A DNA stretch of 43,075 nt, from assembly GCF_002104455.1 (NCBI RefSeq), contig NZ_NBOC01000024.1, forward strand, positions 1-43,075, read 5' to 3'. Below the pieces are notes generated by a model, which searched no databases, had not been told where the DNA came from, and saw only the letters and a list, made by a program, of their open reading frames with translations. Numbering within the stretch: position 1 is the first letter of the stretch; the number at the start of each line of letters is the position of its first letter. Below, piece by piece: positions 25,387 through 36,291 of this stretch. Source of the DNA: Colwellia chukchiensis (GTDB lineage: Bacteria; Pseudomonadota; Gammaproteobacteria; Enterobacterales; Alteromonadaceae). The position numbers and the translations under genes are program-made.

Positions 25387-26193
25387 ATGAAAGTAAAAGT
25401 TGCCATTTTAGGGTGTAGCGGCCGAATGGGGCGTAATTTAATACAAGCGGCTGTCGAGCATAAGTCGATTGAGCTTGTCGGTGGCAGTGTTCGTAAAGGC
25501 TCGTCATTTGAAGACTTTGATCTTGGCGAGTTAGCCGGTATCGGCGCGATAGGTAAGCAAACCAGCACCGACCTTCAAGCATTAGCTGCCGCTGATGTTT
25601 TAATTGATTTTACCGCCATTGAATCGACACTTGAACACCTTAAGTGGTGCCAGCAACATAAAAAAGCGTTAGTAATTGGCACTACGGGTTTTTCTGAGCC
25701 GCAAATTGAAATCATTCAAACCGCCGCTAAAACTATGCCAGTGATATTAGCACCCAATACCAGTGTTGGCGTCAACTTATTATTTAAGCTACTTGAAGTT
25801 ACCGCTAAAGCGATTGGTGACTATACTGATATAGAAATTTTTGAAGCGCACCACAGATTTAAAAAAGATGCGCCTTCCGGCACGGCGATGAAAATGGGTC
25901 AAGTTATTGCTGATACCTTAGGTCGAGACTTAAATAAAGTAGCCGTTTATGGTCGAGAAGGAATTACTGATGAACGAGATGGCAATACCATAGGTTTTGC
26001 CACGATTCGCGCTGGCGATATCGTTGGTGAGCATACCGCATACTTTGCCGACCTTGGTGAGCGAATTGAACTCACCCATAAAGCCAGCTCTCGAATGACT
26101 TTTGCACTTGGCGCCATGCGTGCAGCATTTTGGTTAAGTGAAGCAGAAGCAGGTTTTTATGATATGCAAGATGTACTGGGTTTAAAAGATTAA
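25387..26193 (+). CDS. dapB: 4-Hydroxy-tetrahydrodipicolinate reductase
   Basis: An enzyme of the diaminopimelate/lysine pathway that reduces 4-hydroxy-tetrahydrodipicolinate with NAD(P)H. 268 residues. The nucleotide-binding loop is GCSGRMGR (9-16). The catalytic motif [15 protein letters not shown] contains H155, H156 and K160. The VIGTTGF and APNTSVGVN segments are also diagnostic. It follows the NTF2-like gene by 5 bp and precedes carA in the classical dapB-carAB order. A strong terminator separates it from carA. Confidence 0.97.
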   Translation: MKVKVAILGCSGRMGRNLIQAAVEHKSIELVGGSVRKGSSFEDFDLGELAGIGAIGKQTSTDLQALAAADVLIDFTAIESTLEHLKWCQQHKKALVIGTTGFSEPQIEIIQTAAKTMPVILAPNTSVGVNLLFKLLEVTAKAIGDYTDIEIFEAHHRFKKDAPSGTAMKMGQVIADTLGRDLNKVAVYGREGITDERDGNTIGFATIRAGDIVGEHTAYFADLGERIELTHKASSRMTFALGAMRAAFWLSEAEAGFYDMQDVLGLKD

Positions 26194-26203
26194 CTTTACC
26201 CGA

Positions 26204-26256
26204 GCAGTAAAATACTAAAAGTTGACTAATTGGTTAGCCTTTTACTGCGTTTTTTC
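26204..26256 (+). terminator. Intrinsic terminator between dapB and carA
   Basis: GCAGTAAAA (26204-26212) pairs with TTTTACTGC (26240-26248), with an inner CTAA/TTAG pairing, and is followed by GTTTTTTC. It shows that carAB has its own promoter. Confidence 0.82.
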
Positions 26257-26498
26257 AATAGATGAGTGCTACTTTTGATGCTTTGGTATCAATTACGTTA
26301 AAAGTAGATAGTTTTTTACAATTATAACTAGACGAAGGATGGTTTGAAGCGTAAAATAAGTGGATTTTGTCAAAAATTTACGGTTCATGATGAACGGGCT
26401 AAAGTTTTTGGCATTTTTTGTGCGTATCGCTTTTTTCGGTAATGGTAACCAACGCGTTATTTTACCTTTTACATTCTTTCTTCTTAACGGAGGTCAAA
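26257..26498 (+). promoter_or_regulatory. carAB promoter and leader region
   Basis: About 240 bp between the dapB terminator and the carA start, likely holding the regulated carAB promoter. A 13-bp palindrome GTTCAT-G-ATGAAC lies at 26383-26395. It does not match the ArgR box (TGAAT-N4-ATTCA). GGAGG at 26489-26493 is an excellent ribosome binding site 5 bp before the TTG start. I could not define the -10/-35 with confidence. Confidence 0.55.
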
Positions 26499-27656
26499 TT
26501 GACTAAATCTGCCATGTTAGTGCTTGAAGACGGCACTGTATTTAAGGGCACCGCTATTGGTGCAGAAGGGGCGGCCGTTGGAGAGGTAGTATTTAATACC
26601 TCAATGACTGGCTACCAAGAAATTCTGACAGATCCCTCATATGCAGAGCAAATTGTTACCCTAACTTATCCACATATAGGCAACACAGGCACTAATAGCG
26701 AAGATGAAGAGTCTGATGCTATTTGGGCAAAAGGTTTAGTGATACGAGACTTACCTCTACTGGCAAGTAACTTTCGTAGTGAACAAAGTTTAAGTGATTA
26801 TTTAAAAGCAAAAAATATCTTAGGCATTGCTAATATTGACACCCGAAAATTAACGAGAATTCTAAGAGAAAAAGGCGCACAAAATGGTTGCATTCTGGCA
26901 GGTGACCTAGCCAACGAAGAGCAAGAAGCAGCGAAAGCACTGACGCAAGCACAAGCGTTTCCTGGCCTTAAGGGTATGGATTTAGCCAAAGTGGTGTCTA
27001 CCCAAGAAGCCTATCAGTGGACGCAAGGTAGTTGGCAGTTGGGGCAAGGGCATACCTGTTTAGCCGACCAACCAGAAAAACTACCGTTTCATGTGGTTGC
27101 TTATGACTTTGGCGTGAAGCGTAACATTTTGCGTATGTTAGTGGACCGTGGCTGTAAATTAACCGTCGTACCAGCACAAACACCAGCGGCCGATGTGTTA
27201 GCAATGAACCCAGACGGTATTTTCTTATCTAATGGTCCAGGCGACCCTGAACCCTGTGATTACGCCATTAGCGCCATTAAAACATTTTTAACGACAGATA
27301 TTCCGGTATTTGGTATTTGTTTAGGTCACCAATTACTTGCCTTAGCCAGTGGCGCAAAAACCATGAAAATGAAATTTGGTCACCATGGTGGTAACCACCC
27401 GGTGAAAGACTTTGCCCGCAATGTTGTAATGATCACTGCTCAAAACCATGGCTTTGCAGTAGATGAAACTAACATGCCAGCAAATCTTGCTGTGACTCAT
27501 AAGTCATTATTTGACGGTTCTATTCAAGGTATCAAACGTACCGATAAACCAGCATTTAGCTTCCAAGGTCACCCAGAAGCTAGCCCTGGTCCGGCCGATG
27601 CCGCACCATTATTTGACCAGTTTATTGACTTAATTGCAGCGGCTAAACAAGCCTAG
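26499..27656 (+). CDS. carA: Carbamoyl-phosphate synthase small (glutaminase) subunit
   Basis: Hydrolyses glutamine and channels ammonia to CarB for carbamoyl phosphate, feeding arginine and pyrimidine synthesis. 385 residues. The N-terminal domain begins [15 protein letters not shown]. The class I amidotransferase domain has the nucleophile near residue 274 in GICLGHQ and a C-terminal HPEASPGP. I chose TTG at 26499 because a perfect GGAGG lies 5 bp upstream and because E. coli carA also starts at TTG at the same alignment position; an ATG five codons later is too far from the ribosome binding site. An upstream frame from 26418 is not part of the protein. carB follows after 29 bp. Confidence 0.97.
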   Translation: MTKSAMLVLEDGTVFKGTAIGAEGAAVGEVVFNTSMTGYQEILTDPSYAEQIVTLTYPHIGNTGTNSEDEESDAIWAKGLVIRDLPLLASNFRSEQSLSDYLKAKNILGIANIDTRKLTRILREKGAQNGCILAGDLANEEQEAAKALTQAQAFPGLKGMDLAKVVSTQEAYQWTQGSWQLGQGHTCLADQPEKLPFHVVAYDFGVKRNILRMLVDRGCKLTVVPAQTPAADVLAMNPDGIFLSNGPGDPEPCDYAISAIKTFLTTDIPVFGICLGHQLLALASGAKTMKMKFGHHGGNHPVKDFARNVVMITAQNHGFAVDETNMPANLAVTHKSLFDGSIQGIKRTDKPAFSFQGHPEASPGPADAAPLFDQFIDLIAAAKQA

Positions 27657-27685
27657 TTCCAAGACAAGAAAAGAGAGATTATATA

Positions 27686-30600
27686 ATGGCAAAACGTACT
27701 GATTTAAAAACTATCTTGATCTTAGGCGCTGGCCCGATTGTTATTGGTCAAGCATGTGAGTTTGATTACTCTGGCGCACAAGCCTGTAAAGCGCTGCGTG
27801 AAGAAGGCTACCGAGTTATATTAGTTAACTCAAACCCTGCCACCATAATGACAGATCCAGAAATGGCAGATGCCACTTACATTGAACCTATTCATTGGGA
27901 AGTGGTGCGCAAAATTATTGAAAAAGAACGTCCTTGTGCAGTGTTACCTACCATGGGTGGGCAAACGGCCTTAAACTGTGCGCTAGAGCTAGAAGCGCAA
28001 GGGGTATTAAAAGAGTTTAACGTTGAAATGATTGGCGCTACTGCTGATGCCATTGACAAAGCAGAAGATCGCAGTCGTTTTGATAAAGCCATGAAAGCAA
28101 TTGGCTTAGAAACACCGCGCGCTGAAATCGTGCATTCGTTAGAAGAAGCGCACGAAACTTCTAAGCGGATAGGTTTTCCCTGTATTATTCGCCCATCATT
28201 TACTATGGGGGGGAGCGGCGGCGGTATTGCCTATAACCGTGAAGAATTTACCGAAATCTGTACTCGAGGTTTAGATCTGTCGCCAACTTCAGAATTATTG
28301 ATTGACGAATCTCTGATCGGCTGGAAAGAGTACGAAATGGAAGTGGTGCGTGACAAAAATGATAACTGTATCATTATATGTTCGATTGAAAATTTCGACC
28401 CTATGGGCATTCATACGGGTGATTCTATTACCGTTGCGCCTGCGCAAACCTTAACTGATAAAGAATATCAAATTATGCGTAATGCCTCGATTGCGGTATT
28501 ACGCGAAATTGGTGTTGAAACCGGTGGCTCCAACGTGCAGTTTGGCATTTGTCCTAATACTGGCCGTATGGTGATCATTGAAATGAACCCACGGGTTTCA
28601 CGCTCATCAGCTTTAGCATCAAAAGCAACCGGTTTCCCCATTGCAAAAATTGCCGCAAAACTGGCGGTCGGTTATACCCTTGATGAATTATCAAACGATA
28701 TAACGGGTGGCGCAACACCAGCTTCATTTGAGCCCACCATTGATTATGTGGTAACAAAAATACCACGCTTTAACTTTGAGAAATTTGCCGGCGCAGAAGA
28801 TCGCCTGACCACGCAAATGAAATCAGTCGGTGAGGTGATGTCGATTGGCCGTAACCAACAAGAATCATTACAAAAAGCCTTACGCGGCTTAGAAGTTGGT
28901 GTAAGTGGCTTTGACCCTATGGTTGATGTTACGCAGCCAGGCGCTAAAACTAAAATTATGCACGAGTTGCAAGAAGCGGGCTCTGATCGTATTTGGTATA
29001 TTGCCGATGCCTTTCGTTTAGGCTTATCGGTTGATGATATTTTCCGCCTAACCAAAATTGATCGTTGGTTCTTAGTGCAAATAGAAGATATAGTGCTCGA
29101 AGAAGCAAAAGTCGCTGAAGGTGGCTTAAAAGTACTGACGCCAGCCTATTTACGACAATTAAAACGTAAAGGATTTGCCGATTCTCGCTTAGCCGCTTTA
29201 ATTGGTGTTGCCGAAGCCGAAGTGCGCAAAAAACGCCATAATGCCGACATCTTTCCTGTTTACAAACGAGTTGATACCTGTGCAGCGGAATTTAGCTCAG
29301 ACACAGCTTATATGTATTCAACTTACGATGAAGAGTGTGAAGCAAACCCAACTGATAAAGAATCGATCATGATACTTGGTGGTGGCCCAAACCGTATCGG
29401 CCAAGGTATTGAATTTGATTACTGTTGTGTACACGCGGCTTTAGCGCTAAGAGAAGACGGGTACGAAACTATCATGGTGAACTGTAACCCTGAAACCGTT
29501 TCAACCGATTACGATACTTCAGATCGTTTATATTTTGAGTCCATCACCTTTGAAGATGTGCTGGAAATCGTTCGTATTGAAAAGCCAAAGGGCGTTATCG
29601 TGCAATATGGTGGACAAACGCCGCTTAAATTAGCCCGCGCCCTAGAAGCGGCTGGTGTGCCGATTATTGGTACCTCACCAGATGCCATTGACCGCGCCGA
29701 AGATAGAGAACGTTTTCAACAGGCCGTTGATCGTTTAGGTTTATTACAACCTGAAAACGCGACAGTAACCTCGCTAGATGAAGCCATGGCGAAAGCAGAA
29801 GCCATAGGTTTTCCATTAGTGGTTCGTCCATCCTATGTACTGGGCGGTCGTGCCATGGAAATTGTCTATGACTTAGATGACTTACGACGTTACATGACCG
29901 AGGCCGTGAGTGTCTCAAATGACTCGCCTGTGTTACTGGATCATTTCTTAGATGATGCCATTGAAGTGGATATTGACCTAGTGTCAGACGGCACTGATGT
30001 TGTTGTTGGCGGTATAATGCAACATATTGAGCAAGCAGGTGTGCACTCAGGTGATTCGGCTTGTTCATTGCCAGCCTACAGTTTGAGCCAAGAAGTGCAA
30101 GATGTGATGCGCAAGCAAGTAACCGACCTCGCGTTTGAGTTGGGGGTAAACGGCTTAATGAATACCCAAATGGCGGTTAAAGACGGCAAAGTGTATTTAA
30201 TTGAGGTTAATCCACGTGCTGCTCGTACCATTCCATTTGTGTCAAAAGCAACTGCGGTACCGCTTGCCAAAGTAGGCGCTCGTGTTATGGCCGGAAAATC
30301 GCTAAAAGAGCAAGGTATTGTTAAAGAAGTTATTCCACCTTATTTCTCCGTTAAAGAAGTGGTTATTCCATTTAACAAGTTCCATGGTAGTGATCCACTT
30401 GTCGGGCCAGAAATGCGCTCAACAGGTGAAGTCATGGGCGTTGGAGATACCTTTGAAGAAGCCTATGCGAAAGCGAACTTAGGCGCGGGTGTTTCAGTGC
30501 CTAAAGATGGTCGTGCCTTAATCTCGGTGCGTAATAGCGATAAAGGACGCGTGGTTGAGTTAGCAAAACAAATGGTAGCATTAGGTTATGAATTAGATGC

Positions 30601-30904
30601 GACTCATGGTACTGCTGTCATGTTAGGTGAAGCTAACATTCCTTGTCGCTTGGTGAACAAAGTACATGAAGGGCGCCCACACATTCTAGATAGAATTAAA
30701 AATGGCGAATATAGCTACATTATCAACACGACCGAAGGCCGCAAAGCGATAGAAGACTCTAAAGTGTTGCGCGGTGGTGCTTTACGTTACAAAGTTGCTT
30801 ATACTACAACATTGAACGCTGCATTTGCTGCTTGCCAATCGCATGCTGCAGATGACCGCAATGTAGTAAACTCAATTCAAGAGTTACATCAACGTTGTAA
30901 GTAA
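27686..30904 (+). CDS. carB: Carbamoyl-phosphate synthase large subunit
   Basis: The synthetase subunit, which uses two ATP, bicarbonate and ammonia to make carbamoyl phosphate. 1072 residues, essentially the E. coli length. Two homologous ATP-grasp halves are visible, each opening with a similar segment ([20 protein letters not shown] and [20 protein letters not shown]). A C-terminal MGS-type allosteric domain (about 935-1072) follows, which binds ornithine and UMP in E. coli. GAGAG precedes the start. It is co-transcribed with carA. Two hairpins lie in the 133-bp gap before greA. Confidence 0.98.
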   Translation: MAKRTDLKTILILGAGPIVIGQACEFDYSGAQACKALREEGYRVILVNSNPATIMTDPEMADATYIEPIHWEVVRKIIEKERPCAVLPTMGGQTALNCALELEAQGVLKEFNVEMIGATADAIDKAEDRSRFDKAMKAIGLETPRAEIVHSLEEAHETSKRIGFPCIIRPSFTMGGSGGGIAYNREEFTEICTRGLDLSPTSELLIDESLIGWKEYEMEVVRDKNDNCIIICSIENFDPMGIHTGDSITVAPAQTLTDKEYQIMRNASIAVLREIGVETGGSNVQFGICPNTGRMVIIEMNPRVSRSSALASKATGFPIAKIAAKLAVGYTLDELSNDITGGATPASFEPTIDYVVTKIPRFNFEKFAGAEDRLTTQMKSVGEVMSIGRNQQESLQKALRGLEVGVSGFDPMVDVTQPGAKTKIMHELQEAGSDRIWYIADAFRLGLSVDDIFRLTKIDRWFLVQIEDIVLEEAKVAEGGLKVLTPAYLRQLKRKGFADSRLAALIGVAEAEVRKKRHNADIFPVYKRVDTCAAEFSSDTAYMYSTYDEECEANPTDKESIMILGGGPNRIGQGIEFDYCCVHAALALREDGYETIMVNCNPETVSTDYDTSDRLYFESITFEDVLEIVRIEKPKGVIVQYGGQTPLKLARALEAAGVPIIGTSPDAIDRAEDRERFQQAVDRLGLLQPENATVTSLDEAMAKAEAIGFPLVVRPSYVLGGRAMEIVYDLDDLRRYMTEAVSVSNDSPVLLDHFLDDAIEVDIDLVSDGTDVVVGGIMQHIEQAGVHSGDSACSLPAYSLSQEVQDVMRKQVTDLAFELGVNGLMNTQMAVKDGKVYLIEVNPRAARTIPFVSKATAVPLAKVGARVMAGKSLKEQGIVKEVIPPYFSVKEVVIPFNKFHGSDPLVGPEMRSTGEVMGVGDTFEEAYAKANLGAGVSVPKDGRALISVRNSDKGRVVELAKQMVALGYELDATHGTAVMLGEANIPCRLVNKVHEGRPHILDRIKNGEYSYIINTTEGRKAIEDSKVLRGGALRYKVAYTTTLNAAFAACQSHAADDRNVVNSIQELHQRCK

Positions 30905-30911
30905 AGCTGAT

Positions 30912-30945
30912 GCTTGCTGGGAGCACTTTTTAGTTGCTCCCAAGC
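30912..30945 (+). other. Hairpin directly after carB
   Basis: GGGAGCA (30919-30925) pairs with TGCTCCC (30935-30941), extended outside by GCTT/AAGC. No T-tract follows, so it may protect the carAB mRNA 3' end rather than terminate. Confidence 0.5.
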
Positions 30946-30972
30946 TAGGCCTAAGCCGATGAGTTTTTTATC

Positions 30973-31018
30973 AAGGTGGTTACCGACTATAAGTCGCAAA
31001 GGTAAACCACCTTTCTTG
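30973..31018 (+). terminator. Terminator-like hairpin in front of greA
   Basis: AAGGTGGTTACC (30973-30984) pairs with GGTAAACCACCTT (31001-31013), one bulged base, followed by TCTTGTTAT. It ends about 20 bp before the greA start. It may be the carAB terminator or an attenuator within the greA leader, as the E. coli greA leader also holds a terminator (GraL). Confidence 0.55.
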
Positions 31019-31037
31019 TTATACAAAGAAGAGAAAA

Positions 31038-31514
31038 ATGACTAAATATCCAATGACATTGCTTGGTGCAGAGCAGTTAAAAGAAGAACTAAAGTTTTTA
31101 AAAACAGAAAAACGTCCACGTATTGTTAAAGATATTGCAGAAGCGCGTGAGCACGGTGATTTAAAAGAAAATGCTGAATATCACGCGGCCAAAGAAGAGC
31201 AAGGTTTTTGTGAAGGACGTATTCAAGATATTGAGGGTAGGTTAAGTAACGCGCAAATCATCGACGTAACTAAGATACCAAATACTGGCAAAGTTATTTT
31301 TGGTGCCACGGTAACCTTACTCAACATTGAAACTGACGTTGAAGTCACCTACAAAATTGTTGGTGACGATGAAGCCGATTTTAAAACTGGTCGCATCTCA
31401 CTTAACTCACCTATGGCGCGTGGCCTAATTGGTAAAGAAGTTGATACAGAAATAGAGATCACTACGCCAGGTGGTGTGGTTGAATATGAGATCATTGCGG
31501 TGGAGCATATTTAG
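31038..31514 (+). CDS. greA: Transcription elongation factor GreA
   Basis: Rescues backtracked RNA polymerase by stimulating cleavage of the nascent transcript through the secondary channel. At 158 residues it is identical in length to the E. coli protein. The N-terminal coiled coil carries the acidic tip in [19 protein letters not shown], with the conserved D and E residues. The C-terminal FKBP-like domain ends [19 protein letters not shown] precedes the start. The carB-greA order is common in gammaproteobacteria. Confidence 0.97.
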   Translation: MTKYPMTLLGAEQLKEELKFLKTEKRPRIVKDIAEAREHGDLKENAEYHAAKEEQGFCEGRIQDIEGRLSNAQIIDVTKIPNTGKVIFGATVTLLNIETDVEVTYKIVGDDEADFKTGRISLNSPMARGLIGKEVDTEIEITTPGGVVEYEIIAVEHI

Positions 31515-31565
31515 CCTGTAGTTAGCCTTAATTGGTGTAACTCAACAGTAAATAGCGAACAAATG

Positions 31566-31602
31566 AAAACGCACTTAACCTAAAGGTAAGTGCGTTTTTT
31601 TA
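31566..31602. terminator. Bidirectional intrinsic terminator after greA
   Basis: AAAACGCACTTA (31566-31577) and TAAGTGCGTTTT (31587-31598) pair exactly, followed by TTTT. It sits between greA and the convergent rhodanese gene. Confidence 0.88.
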
Positions 31603-31633
31603 ATGGTTATTAAATTTTCAAAAGCCAACAGCT

Positions 31634-31978
31634 TTAAAGGGTCTGCTGTGCTTGACATACTTGGTTATGGGCGCAGCTGATCGCTTTAACATTGCTATAG
31701 CCGATACGTTGCAGTTGCTCTGCGGCTAAAGCTGCTCGGCCACCTGATGCACAATGGAGATAAATTTCCATGTTGGCATCTGCACAATGTTTAGCGATAT
31801 TCATTTCTAAAACACCGCGCGGAATAGCCAATGAATTAGCAACCGGCGATGTGGCAACTTCGCTTGCTTCTCTGACATCTATAAAAGTGGCATCTTTGCG
31901 GGCGAAAGCTTGTGCTGCACTGACACATTGCACAGATTTTTTAGCTTGTGCCACTAATTCAGCTACCGATAAAATCAT
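31634..31978 (-). CDS. Single-domain rhodanese-like protein
   Basis: 114 residues with one rhodanese domain. The FIDVRE segment (about 32-37) is typical. The active-site loop is C76 in HCASGGRAA, a six-residue loop suited to sulfur transfer, so it is probably a thiosulfate or persulfide sulfurtransferase. No signal peptide is visible. AGGAG lies 7 bp before the start. Its donor and acceptor are unknown. Confidence 0.87.
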   Translation of the reverse strand: MILSVAELVAQAKKSVQCVSAAQAFARKDATFIDVREASEVATSPVANSLAIPRGVLEMNIAKHCADANMEIYLHCASGGRAALAAEQLQRIGYSNVKAISCAHNQVCQAQQTL

Positions 31979-32115
31979 CTTTACACTCCTAAAATCGCGG
32001 ATTTAAATCACCGCTTATTTTAAGTGAGTTTAGTACAATTGTATATTAGTTTTTTCTAATGTATCTAGGTATCCAAAAGAGCAGTAAAAGCTACAGTGCT
32101 CAGGTCGTGAAGAGA

Positions 32116-32412
32116 TTAAATCTTAGGGATTCTGATCTTTTTTTCTGGGCTTTCGCGGTACAATACTAAGGTTTTCCCTATTACTTGTACTTTTATCGCA
32201 TTAGTTTCGCGACAAATCGCGTCGACAATAAGCGCCTTGGTTTCTCTGTCATCAGTTGGAATTTTAACTTTGATCAATTCATGATGATTTAAGGCAAAGT
32301 CTATTTCGGCAACTACCGCTTCCGTTAGGCCGTTATTACCAAGTAATACAACGGGTTTAAGGCTATGTGCTAAGCCCTTTAGATATTGAGTTTGTTTTTT
32401 ATTTAAGTTCAT
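32116..32412 (-). CDS. yhbY: YhbY, CRM-domain RNA-binding protein
   Basis: 98 residues, a single CRS1-YhbY (CRM) domain that associates with the pre-50S ribosome. The MNLNKKQTQYLKGLAHSLKP start and GNNGLTE, HHELIKVKI and VQVIGKTLVLYR segments match the E. coli protein closely. I use the ATG at 32412; an upstream TTG adds two residues with no homology. It is divergent from rlmE, as in E. coli, across 213 bp. Confidence 0.96.
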   Translation of the reverse strand: MNLNKKQTQYLKGLAHSLKPVVLLGNNGLTEAVVAEIDFALNHHELIKVKIPTDDRETKALIVDAICRETNAIKVQVIGKTLVLYRESPEKKIRIPKI

Positions 32413-32625
32413 TAACAATTTTCGTTACAAGTTAGCTTGAATTATCGCTATTTTACCTCCATCTAGTTTGTAATACTAATATTGTTTAGCAAGTGTTCGC
32501 CTTTTAACGTACTTTTCTGGCTTGTTTTTGGTAAAATAGCCTAGACCTTATTTTAGTGGTGAATAAAGTTATCGAAACCTTAATGGTTATTATCAGGTTA
32601 ATAGCACAAGATTTAAGTGAATTGA

Positions 32626-33255
32626 ATGAGTAAAAAAAAGGTCAGTGCCAGTAGTGCTCGTTGGCTAAAAGAGCACTTTGACGATGAATATGTAAAAAAA
32701 GCACAAAAACTAGGGCTGCGCTCGCGTGCAGTTTTTAAACTAGAAGAAATTAACAAAAAAGATCAGCTGCTAAAGCCAGGCATGAAGGTGGTTGATTTAG
32801 GTGCCGCCCCTGGCGGATGGTCAGAATATGCCACTAAGGTTGTCGGCGAACAAGGGCAAGTAGTTGCTTGTGATATTTTAGCCATGGACCCGATTGCAGG
32901 TGTAGAGTTTTTACAAGGAGATTTTCGTGAAGATGCGGTGCTTGACGCGTTGTTAACCCGTATTAATGGTAAAAATATTGATGTTGTGATGTCAGATATG
33001 GCAGCAAATTTTACCGGTAATGATGCCGCAGACGCGGCAAGAAGCATGTATTTAGTGGAATTAGCGCTAGATATGTGTAAGCAAGTATTAAAGAAAAATG
33101 GCGCTTTTGTTGTGAAAGTGTTTCAAGGAGAAGGCTTTGAGCAGTTTGTTAAAGAGGCTCGAGCGACGTTTAAAACCGTTAAAACACGTAAACCAGAATC
33201 ATCGCGTGCCCGCTCACGTGAAGTTTATCTAGTGGCGACGGGCTTTAAATTGTAG
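32626..33255 (+). CDS. rlmE: 23S rRNA 2'-O-methyltransferase (U2552)
   Basis: A heat-inducible methyltransferase in E. coli (FtsJ/RrmJ) that modifies U2552 of 23S rRNA. 209 residues, the same length as E. coli. The catalytic tetrad is K38, D124, K164 and E199, exactly the E. coli positions. The SAM-binding motif is [12 protein letters not shown]. It is followed by ftsH after 58 bp, the conserved rlmE-ftsH order. Confidence 0.97.
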   Translation: MSKKKVSASSARWLKEHFDDEYVKKAQKLGLRSRAVFKLEEINKKDQLLKPGMKVVDLGAAPGGWSEYATKVVGEQGQVVACDILAMDPIAGVEFLQGDFREDAVLDALLTRINGKNIDVVMSDMAANFTGNDAADAARSMYLVELALDMCKQVLKKNGAFVVKVFQGEGFEQFVKEARATFKTVKTRKPESSRARSREVYLVATGFKL

Positions 33256-33313
33256 TAAATTAGGTGGAATTATTTCATCGCACCATTTTGAACATTAGCA
33301 AGAGGTCATTAAG

Positions 33314-35275
33314 TTGAGCGATATGGCGAAAAATCTTATTTTATGGTTAGTTATAGCAGTTGTGCTTATGTCTGTTTTTCAGAGCTTTACCCCTGGAAGC
33401 GGCCAAGATCAGCAACTAGATTACACACAGTTTATTCAAGATGTCCGTCAAGGGCAAATTAGAAAAGTAGACGTTGATAGAAATGGCGTTATCAATGGTA
33501 TTAAACGCAGCGGTGAAAACTTTGTTACGGTTATCCCAGGTGGTTACGATCGTGATTTAATCAATGACTTGGTCAAGCAAGGTGTAAATGCGTCAGGCGA
33601 GTTACCTGAAGAACCAAGCTTTTTAATGACCATATTTGTTTCTTGGTTCCCGATGATTTTATTGATCGGGGTCTGGATATTCTTTATGCGCCAAATGCAA
33701 GGTGGTGGCGGTAAAGGTGCGATGAGTTTTGGTAAATCTAAAGCGCGTTTATTAGGCGAAGACCAAATTAAAACCACTTTTGCTGATGTTGCCGGTTGTG
33801 ATGAAGCTAAAGAAGAAGTATCAGAATTAGTCGATTACTTAAAAGATCCATCTCGCTTTCAAAAGCTTGGCGGTCGTATACCGTCAGGTGTATTAATGGT
33901 AGGCCAACCTGGTACAGGTAAAACCTTATTAGCAAAAGCCATTGCTGGTGAAGCCAAAGTGCCGTTTTTTACCATTTCAGGCTCAGACTTTGTTGAAATG
34001 TTTGTCGGTGTTGGTGCCTCTCGGGTACGTGACATGTTCGAGCAAGCGAAAAAGTCAGCGCCTTGTATCATCTTTATTGATGAAATCGATGCCGTAGGTC
34101 GCCAACGTGGTGCCGGTATGGGTGGTGGTCACGATGAGCGTGAACAAACCCTGAACCAAATGCTAGTTGAAATGGATGGTTTTGAAGGTAACGAAGGGGT
34201 AATCGTGATTGCTGCGACTAACCGCCCAGATGTGCTAGACCCTGCATTATTACGTCCAGGGCGTTTTGACCGTCAAGTGACGGTAGGTTTACCCGATATT
34301 CGTGGTCGTGAACAAATTCTTAAAGTTCACATGCGCAAAGTGCCATTAGGTGACGATGTGAAAGCCTCGGTTATTGCTCGTGGTACCCCTGGGTTTTCCG
34401 GTGCAGACTTGGCTAACTTAGTCAACGAAGCCGCGTTATTTGCAGCCCGTTCAGCTCGTCGTGTGGTTGGTATGGCTGAATTTGAAAAAGCGAAAGATAA
34501 AATCATGATGGGCTCAGAGCGCCGCTCTATGGTGATGACAGAGTCTGAAAAAGAAATGACTGCTTATCATGAAGCAGGGCATGCCATTGTTGGCCGTTTA
34601 GTGCCAGATCATGACCCAGTTTATAAAGTCAGTATTATGCCGCGTGGTAGAGCCTTAGGTGTGACTATGTATTTACCTGAGCAAGACAGGTTTAGCCATA
34701 GTAAACAGCATTTAGAAAGTAATATTTCCTCGTTATACGGCGGCCGTATTGCCGAAGAAATGATATACGGGTTTGATAAAGTCTCGACCGGCGCCTCTAA
34801 TGATATTGAACGTGCCACCCAGCTTGCCCGTAAGATGGTGACGCAATGGGGTTTTTCTGAAAAATTAGGCCCGATGTTGTTTGCTGAAGAAGAAGGTGAA
34901 GTGTTTTTAGGACGAACCTCTTCGAAATCGCTAAATATGTCGGACGAAACCGCGCGTGCAATTGATGAAGAAATCAAAGCCTTTGTTAATCGAAATTATG
35001 AGCGTGCAGAAAAAATCTTAAAAGAAAACGAAGATATATTGCATGCCATGAAAGATGCGCTAATGGAATATGAAACTATAGATGCTTTGCAAGTTGATGA
35101 CTTGATGAATCGAGTTAAAGTGCGCCCACCGGCAGATTTTGATGCCTCTAGTTCAGACGGCAGTTCAGGCAGCAACAGTGATGTTAATAAGCCGTCAGTT
35201 AAAAAAGATGATGACAATAAATCATCAGCTGATAGTACCAATAACAGTGACGCCTCAGATGCCCCTGCTAAATAA
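33314..35275 (+). CDS. ftsH: ATP-dependent zinc metalloprotease FtsH
   Basis: An inner-membrane AAA+ protease that degrades sigma-32, LpxC and misassembled membrane proteins in E. coli. 653 residues with two N-terminal membrane segments (about 8-26 and 103-125) and a small periplasmic domain between them. The AAA domain has Walker A GQPGTGKT (197-204) and Walker B FIDE (254-257), and the zinc site is HEAGH (419-423). Q198 replaces the usual proline of GPPGTGKT. A Ser/Asp/Asn-rich hydrophilic tail (about 612-653) differs from E. coli. TTG at 33314 has AGAGG 8 bp upstream and yields MSDMAKN; ATG at 33323 is the alternative. Confidence 0.97.
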   Translation: MSDMAKNLILWLVIAVVLMSVFQSFTPGSGQDQQLDYTQFIQDVRQGQIRKVDVDRNGVINGIKRSGENFVTVIPGGYDRDLINDLVKQGVNASGELPEEPSFLMTIFVSWFPMILLIGVWIFFMRQMQGGGGKGAMSFGKSKARLLGEDQIKTTFADVAGCDEAKEEVSELVDYLKDPSRFQKLGGRIPSGVLMVGQPGTGKTLLAKAIAGEAKVPFFTISGSDFVEMFVGVGASRVRDMFEQAKKSAPCIIFIDEIDAVGRQRGAGMGGGHDEREQTLNQMLVEMDGFEGNEGVIVIAATNRPDVLDPALLRPGRFDRQVTVGLPDIRGREQILKVHMRKVPLGDDVKASVIARGTPGFSGADLANLVNEAALFAARSARRVVGMAEFEKAKDKIMMGSERRSMVMTESEKEMTAYHEAGHAIVGRLVPDHDPVYKVSIMPRGRALGVTMYLPEQDRFSHSKQHLESNISSLYGGRIAEEMIYGFDKVSTGASNDIERATQLARKMVTQWGFSEKLGPMLFAEEEGEVFLGRTSSKSLNMSDETARAIDEEIKAFVNRNYERAEKILKENEDILHAMKDALMEYETIDALQVDDLMNRVKVRPPADFDASSSDGSSGSNSDVNKPSVKKDDDNKSSADSTNNSDASDAPAK

Positions 35276-35305
35276 TTAGCAAGTGAGTAACCGAGCGTAA
35301 CTAAC

Positions 35306-35357
35306 AGCCTCAATAATTTAAATCTGTTGATTTAGTCATTATTGAGGCTTTCTTTTT
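35306..35357 (+). terminator. Intrinsic terminator between ftsH and folP
   Basis: AGCCTCAATAAT (35306-35317) and ATTATTGAGGCT (35338-35349) pair exactly, followed by TTCTTTTT. It may be partly read through, since folP starts only 48 bp later. Confidence 0.85.
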
Positions 35358-35404
35358 GGTGCAATTTAAGATTCATATTTTTACAACGTAAACAAGAGAA
35401 TGTC

Positions 35405-36241
35405 GTGACTAAGCAACTTAAGGGTGTAAATTCTACACTAGACTTGTCAAGCCCACAGGTAATGGGGATCCTCAATATTACCCCCGATTCGTTTTCAGAC
35501 GGTGGTCAATTTAGCCAATTAGCGCCAGCCATGGCGCAAGTTAGCCGCATGATAGCAGATGGTGCAACGATTATAGACATCGGCGGTGAGTCCACTAGGC
35601 CCGGTGCTGCCAGTGTTAGCGATGAAGAAGAATTAGCACGCGTTATTCCTATTTTAACAGCCATTAAACAAAATTTTCAGGTTTTAGTGTCCATTGACAC
35701 CAGTAAAGCCTGTGTCATGCGTGCGGCAATTGCAGCTGGCGCTGACTTGATCAATGACGTACGGGCGTTACAAAATGACGGGTGTTTAGCGGCCGTGGCT
35801 AACAGTAACATTCCGATTTGCTTGATGCACATGCAAGGCTTGCCACGCAGTATGCAAGTTCAGCCACAATATACGGACGTTGTTGGTGATATCATGGCGT
35901 TTTTTCAGCAGCGTATTGATGCCTGTGTAGAGGCGGGTATTGGCCGAGAGCGATTGATTTTAGATCCAGGTTTTGGTTTTGGCAAAACAGTGGCGCACAA
36001 TTATCATTTACTGGCTAATATGTCACGTTTTCGTGAGTTTTCACTGCCAATTCTCGCGGGGTTATCGCGTAAATCCATGATAGGTAATTTATTAAATAGA
36101 GAGGTTAGCCAACGGCTAGCGGGCAGCGTTAGTGCTGCTGTTATTGCTGCTCAACAAGGGGCAGATATTATTCGCGTACACGATGTACAAGCCACCGTCG
36201 ATGCGCTCAAGGTATTGCAAGCGGTTAACCAATACCAATAG
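35405..36241 (+). CDS. folP: Dihydropteroate synthase
   Basis: Condenses p-aminobenzoate with the pterin diphosphate to make dihydropteroate for folate; the sulfonamide target. 278 residues from the GTG at 35405. The pterin-site motifs are VMGILNITPDSFSDGG (about 19-34), GATIIDIGGESTRPGA, LINDVRAL, DPGFGFGKT and GLSRKSMIG. An in-frame upstream start at 35342 lies in the ftsH terminator and is rejected. It precedes glmM in the conserved ftsH-folP-glmM order. Confidence 0.96.
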   Translation: MTKQLKGVNSTLDLSSPQVMGILNITPDSFSDGGQFSQLAPAMAQVSRMIADGATIIDIGGESTRPGAASVSDEEELARVIPILTAIKQNFQVLVSIDTSKACVMRAAIAAGADLINDVRALQNDGCLAAVANSNIPICLMHMQGLPRSMQVQPQYTDVVGDIMAFFQQRIDACVEAGIGRERLILDPGFGFGKTVAHNYHLLANMSRFREFSLPILAGLSRKSMIGNLLNREVSQRLAGSVSAAVIAAQQGADIIRVHDVQATVDALKVLQAVNQYQ

Positions 36242-36291
36242 TCGCTTAGTCTTTAAAATTAACACCTGTGCTCAACAAAAGGGAGAAAAAA

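Noticed and set aside
26383-26395. ArgR box in the carAB leader
   Set aside because: The palindrome is GTTCAT-G-ATGAAC, which does not fit TGAAT-N4-ATTCA in sequence or spacing.
26418-26498. Upstream extension of carA to an ATG-type start at 26418
   Set aside because: The extension has no homology to CarA, and the perfect GGAGG and E. coli-like TTG start lie downstream at 26489-26501.
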